From assembly GCA_001717015.1 (NCBI GenBank), contig MAGV01000028.1:1-10231 (forward strand): a stretch of DNA of 10,231 nucleotides, given 5' to 3'. The notes beneath the pieces were generated by a model. That model did not search any database, was not told the DNA's origin, and saw only the letters and a list, made by a program, of their open reading frames with translations. How positions within the stretch are numbered: position 1 is the stretch's first letter; every line of letters starts with the position of its first letter. The DNA is from Candidatus Methanosuratincola petrocarbonis (ex Vanwonterghem et al. 2016). GTDB taxonomy: Archaea; Thermoproteota; Methanomethylicia; Methanomethylicales; Methanomethylicaceae. The translations under genes and the position numbers were made by a program. Positions 7,237 to 10,231 of the stretch are shown piece by piece.

Positions 7237-7586
7237 AGACCAGGGTTTTCAGGATCGAGGAAGTAGTGTGGGAGGAGCCGCCAGAGCACTATGATGCCTT
7301 TTCAAAGCTCCTAGTTAACCCCGCGACCGTTGGATCTAAGCACTTTGATTTCCGGATCTCAAGCTACCAGCCTAGAGGTTACTGCGCGTGTCACACCCAC
7401 AAGGTCCAGGAGCAGATCTACTACGTGCTACAGGGAAAGGGCCTCATGGAGCTGGACGGGGAAAAGTGCGTAGTCGACCCTCACACAGTCATACACATAC
7501 CCCCGGGGGTGGAGCATGCCATAAGCAACACAGGCCTTGAGGACCTCGTGTTTTTCGTGATCACCTCTCCACCTGAAGACAAGTAG
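7233..7586 (+). CDS. Single-domain cupin protein
   Basis: This small cytoplasmic cupin barrel has 117 residues from GTG 7233 (119 if ATG 7227 is used). Cupin motif 1 is visible as RGYCACHTHKVQEQIYYVLQG (48-68), with His54, His56 and Glu60 as probable metal ligands. Motif 2 is IPPGVEHAISN (89-99), with His95 as the fourth ligand, so a bound divalent metal is likely. No second domain and no DNA-binding region are present. Proteins of this kind can be isomerases, dioxygenases, decarboxylases or ligand sensors, and the sequence does not decide among them. It overlaps the flavoprotein gene by 4 bases and is therefore probably co-translated with it, so a small-molecule role in the same pathway is likely. 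The metal-site reading is good; the function is unknown. Confidence 0.88.
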   Translation: MKTRVFRIEEVVWEEPPEHYDAFSKLLVNPATVGSKHFDFRISSYQPRGYCACHTHKVQEQIYYVLQGKGLMELDGEKCVVDPHTVIHIPPGVEHAISNTGLEDLVFFVITSPPEDK

Positions 7587-7600
7587 CCGGGAGGAAAGAG

Positions 7601-8669
7601 ATGAAGGCAAGGGCTCAGATTGCCACCGGGTTATCTAAGCCCCTCGAGGAACGGGAATGCCCGCTCGGGTGCCCGGGTCCCGGAGAGATAGTGATCAAGA
7701 TGGAAATGGCCGGGGTGTGTAGTTCAGACCCCCACATAACGCGGGAGCATCACCCCATGTCGTGGAACGCCCTATCCTTCACACTGGGCTACGAGAACGT
7801 GGGAAGGGTTCAGGTCACACGCCGCGCGGGTCATGACGCACCGCGCGAAGGCGGTGTGATTACGAGGCAAAGGAGCCTGACGTGCGGTACATGCTACTGC
7901 CGCACCGATCGGAAGCCCTGGCTCTGCGGTGACAGGGTAGCGTACAGTGTCAACCGCTCCGATGCTGGCCCACCCCATCTTGGTAGGGGGTACGCGGAGT
8001 ACGTTCGCCTGGACGCTGGCAAGCCCGTTGTGAAGATCCCGGATGGCAGCCCTCCGGAACAGTTCGTGGCCGCGGGATGCACCGCTGACACTGCGATGCA
8101 CGCGACGGAGGTGGCCCGGATGGGGCTGGGCGAGGATGTGGTCATCCTGGGGTGCGGTTACGTCGGCCTCTGTGCGATAGCGTGCGCGTCTGCCTCGGGA
8201 ACCCGGTCCGTGACTGCCCCTGATCTCGTCGCGACAAGACCGGAACTCACCCGGGACTTCAGCGCAACGGCGACCCTCGATGTGTCGCGGATGACCCCTA
8301 AAGAGCGCCTGGATGTGGCCCGTTCCCTGACAGGGGGTTTCGGGGCCTCGAAGGGTGTTCGAGTGCCTCCAGAAAAGCCGCAGGAGGGTTTGTGCTCACC
8401 AGGAGTGACGCCCGGTACATCGCCAGGCTTCGGCCATGACGGGGGAACGGAATTCGAGACCAGTGGCTGGTGCGATATTGCGTCCAACGAAATAGAGCTG
8501 GTGGGGTGCTTCGCAAGGGCTACCGCCACCTGCCCATCGATTTCACAGCGCGGTCTGAACGCCCGCTCGAGAGACTCGTGACCTGCAGATTTGAGCTTGG
8601 ACGAGGCCAACGAGGTCCCTCGCCTGGGCTGAGGAGCGAAAGGGCTTTAGGGGCGTAATAGACTACTGA
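7601..8669 (+). pseudogene. Decayed zinc-dependent alcohol/polyol dehydrogenase (MDR family)
   Basis: The reading frame from ATG 7601 stops at 8581, but the family sequence continues in other frames to a TGA at 8667-8669, giving the normal MDR length of about 356 residues. The first part reads well: AGVCSSD with catalytic-zinc Cys40, the GYAEYV segment, and the NAD-binding GCGYVG. After about 8350 the expected protein jumps frames: VFEC at 8355 in one frame, GGFVLTRSDARYIA from 8383 in another, SNEIELVGCFA back in the first frame, and KGYRHLPIDFTA from 8515. DEANEV follows from 8600, and AEERKGFRGVIDY ends at 8669. The zinc-ligand His of the usual GHE is Tyr64 (codon 7790-7792). The structural-zinc loop CGTCYC lacks one residue between its second and third cysteines. 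GGGAGG 6 bases before the ATG is intact. The parent enzyme probably oxidised or reduced a small alcohol or polyol; no activity is expected now. Confidence 0.82.
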
Positions 8670-8679
8670 AAGCTTGTTT

Positions 8680-8685
8680 AGGAGG
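8680..8685 (+). promoter_or_regulatory. Ribosome binding site supporting a TTG start
   Basis: AGGAGG lies 7 bases before TTG 8693. The later in-frame GTG 8705 and ATG 8708 are too far away, so the TTG is chosen. Confidence 0.65.
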
Positions 8686-8692
8686 GATCGTA

Positions 8693-10231
8693 TTGACAAG
8701 AAAGGTGATGAAGGGTGCGGACATAATCGTTGAGTACCTGATAGGCGAGAAGGTGCCTTATGTCGTGGTGCTGAGCGGGCATGGCAACGTGGGGCTCCTT
8801 GATGCACTTGCCCAGAACAAGGACAGGATCAAGACCATCGGCGTCCACCACGAGCAGGCCGCGGGCCATGTGGCAGATGCCTACTTCCGTGTTGCCCACA
8901 GGCCGCTTGCAACGGTTACCTCGTGCGGTCCCGGCTCCGCTAACTTGCCGATTTCCCTTGCATGTGCCTTCTACGATTCCTCGGCTTTTCTGGCGATAAC
9001 GGGCAACGTGCCCACGAGCCAGTTCAACAGGGGGCCCTTCCAGGAGACGGGCAGGCACTACCAGGGGGATTTCCCGTCTGTTGTGAAGCCGTATGTGAAA
9101 CGTGCCTACCAGCCCACTCGTGTGGACATGGTGCCCACCGCGGTGAGGCAGGCATTCAAGACGATGCTTTCAGGCAGGCCAGGCCCCGTCAACCTGGACG
9201 TGCCGTTCAACGTGTTCCAGGAAGAGGACGAGGTGGAGTTCCCGGAGCCCGCCGACTGGAGGTGGGGGATCAGCACCAGGGCAGGTGGGGATGTGGATAG
9301 CATTAGCAACGCTTTCAACATGCTCCTTAACGCGAAAAAGCCACTAATCCTTGCGGGCCACGGCGTGGTCCTCTCCGAGGCGGCCAAAGAGCTCAAGACC
9401 CTCGTGGAGCATCTAGGGATCCCCGTTGTCACTACCCCTAACGGGGCTGGCTCCATCGATGCCAGGAGCCCGCTTTGCCTCGGCCCGACAGGCCGCAATG
9501 GGACGTACCAGGCCAACCAGGCGTGCAGGAACGCAGATGTGCTCCTTGCGCTCGGCACGCGCTTCTGTGACAGGGTTTCCAGCGCCTGGATCCCAGGGTT
9601 CACCTTCAACATCCCGCCCACCAGGCTCATTCAGGTGGACATAGACCCTGACGAGATCGGGAGGAATTTCGCTCCTACCGTTGGGATAATGGGGGATATC
9701 CGGAGCGTTCTCCGGCAGGTGCTTGCGGTCATAAAGGAAAAAGGCGCTTCCCGTACTGAGCGCTCCGAATGGCACCGCGAAATAGCCGGCTGGACGAAGA
9801 CCTGGGAGGATGCGTGCAAGCCCAACAGGGCCTCCGACGCGGTTCCTATTCGCCCGGAGCGCCTCATTTCGGACCTGAGGACGCTCTTCCCCGAGGACGG
9901 CATACTCCTTTCGGACGCAGGCGTGCATCACAACTGGCTGGTACAGCACTGGCCGACATACGAGCCGCAGACGCTCATCCAGTCATGGGGGTTCTCCGCC
10001 ATGGGTTTTGGCATGTGCGGTGTGGTGGGAGCCAAGCTCGCAAGGCCGGACAAGGAGTGCCTGGCGGTTGTCGGGGACTACGGGTTCATGATGGCCCCGC
10101 ACATAATCTGCACAGCTGTGGAGCAGAACCTCCCGGTCAGGTGGATAGTTTGGAACAACGGGGCCCAGGCCGCCATAAGGGACATCCAGCTCTTCCAGTT
10201 CGAGGGGCGGGAGATCGTTACTGAATACTGT
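8693..10231 (+). CDS. Thiamine-diphosphate-dependent enzyme of the acetolactate synthase family (3' end outside window)
   Basis: The frame is open from TTG 8693 to the window end with no stop: 513 residues of an enzyme usually about 550-600 long. It has the three-domain plan of acetolactate synthase, glyoxylate carboligase and related 2-oxoacid enzymes. The N-terminal pyrimidine-binding domain carries HHEQAAGHVADAY (52-64) with catalytic Glu54. Its SCGPGSAN segment lies near residues 80-90, and RPGPVNLDVP closes the domain. The central domain includes LALGTRFCDRVS. The C-terminal pyrophosphate domain has GDYGFMM (461-467) and WNN near 487-489, the magnesium/ThDP motif. Bases after the motif (NGAQAAIRDIQLFQFEG) differ from the usual acetolactate synthase sequence, so the substrate is probably different. 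Given the upstream 2-oxoglutarate-forming enzyme, a 2-oxoglutarate decarboxylase-like role is possible, but biosynthetic acetolactate synthase cannot be excluded. It starts 23 bases after the dead dehydrogenase. Confidence 0.9.
   Translation, partial: MTRKVMKGADIIVEYLIGEKVPYVVVLSGHGNVGLLDALAQNKDRIKTIGVHHEQAAGHVADAYFRVAHRPLATVTSCGPGSANLPISLACAFYDSSAFLAITGNVPTSQFNRGPFQETGRHYQGDFPSVVKPYVKRAYQPTRVDMVPTAVRQAFKTMLSGRPGPVNLDVPFNVFQEEDEVEFPEPADWRWGISTRAGGDVDSISNAFNMLLNAKKPLILAGHGVVLSEAAKELKTLVEHLGIPVVTTPNGAGSIDARSPLCLGPTGRNGTYQANQACRNADVLLALGTRFCDRVSSAWIPGFTFNIPPTRLIQVDIDPDEIGRNFAPTVGIMGDIRSVLRQVLAVIKEKGASRTERSEWHREIAGWTKTWEDACKPNRASDAVPIRPERLISDLRTLFPEDGILLSDAGVHHNWLVQHWPTYEPQTLIQSWGFSAMGFGMCGVVGAKLARPDKECLAVVGDYGFMMAPHIICTAVEQNLPVRWIVWNNGAQAAIRDIQLFQFEGREIVTEYC

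Noticed and set aside
7601..8581. Intact 326-residue alcohol dehydrogenase
   Set aside because: The last 75 residues are mostly out of frame relative to the family, and the true family C-terminus is found in other frames up to 8669.
1..10231. CRISPR array, tRNA, rRNA, insertion sequence or prophage genes
   Set aside because: No regular direct repeats, transposase or phage motifs were seen, and no tRNA-like or rRNA sequence was recognised by eye; no search could be run.

Overview
The window is a GC-rich stretch of bacterial DNA with every gene on the plus strand. Strong AGGAGG-type ribosome binding sites, frequent TTG and GTG starts, 4-base GTGA gene overlaps, and an oxidoreductase set typical of anaerobes suggest an anaerobic Firmicute-like organism, possibly known only from environmental assemblies. 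This placement is an inference; no rRNA or other marker gene is present.

Layout. Positions 1-909 hold the C-terminal part of a sodium/solute symporter whose start lies outside the window. It is followed by a strong GC-rich hairpin (924-968) and about 470 bases without an intact gene. That gap contains a short reading frame resembling internal pieces of isocitrate dehydrogenase (about 1128-1262) and a small palindrome that may be an operator (1287-1299). A tightly packed run of genes then begins at 1384: an aconitase/isopropylmalate dehydratase-type large subunit (1384-2634), its small subunit (2631-3158), an NADP-type isocitrate dehydrogenase (3155-4387), a PrpF-family isomerase (4400-5548), a fumarate-reductase-like flavoprotein (5578-7236), a single-domain cupin (7233-7586), a decayed zinc alcohol dehydrogenase-like pseudogene (7601-8669), and a thiamine-diphosphate enzyme of the acetolactate synthase family (8693 to the window end).

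How the genes may work together. The dehydrogenase keeps the residues that read isocitrate and NADP, so the neighbouring 'LeuCD-like' hydratase is more likely an aconitase than a leucine-pathway enzyme. A PrpF-family isomerase could then interconvert trans- and cis-aconitate, and the flavoprotein could interconvert aconitate and tricarballylate. Together this reads as a route joining tricarballylate or trans-aconitate to 2-oxoglutarate, with the thiamine enzyme possibly acting on a 2-oxoacid product. The families are supported by visible motifs; the pathway is a hypothesis. The clearest oddity is the dehydrogenase pseudogene, which sits between intact genes and has accumulated several frameshifts and a lost zinc ligand.
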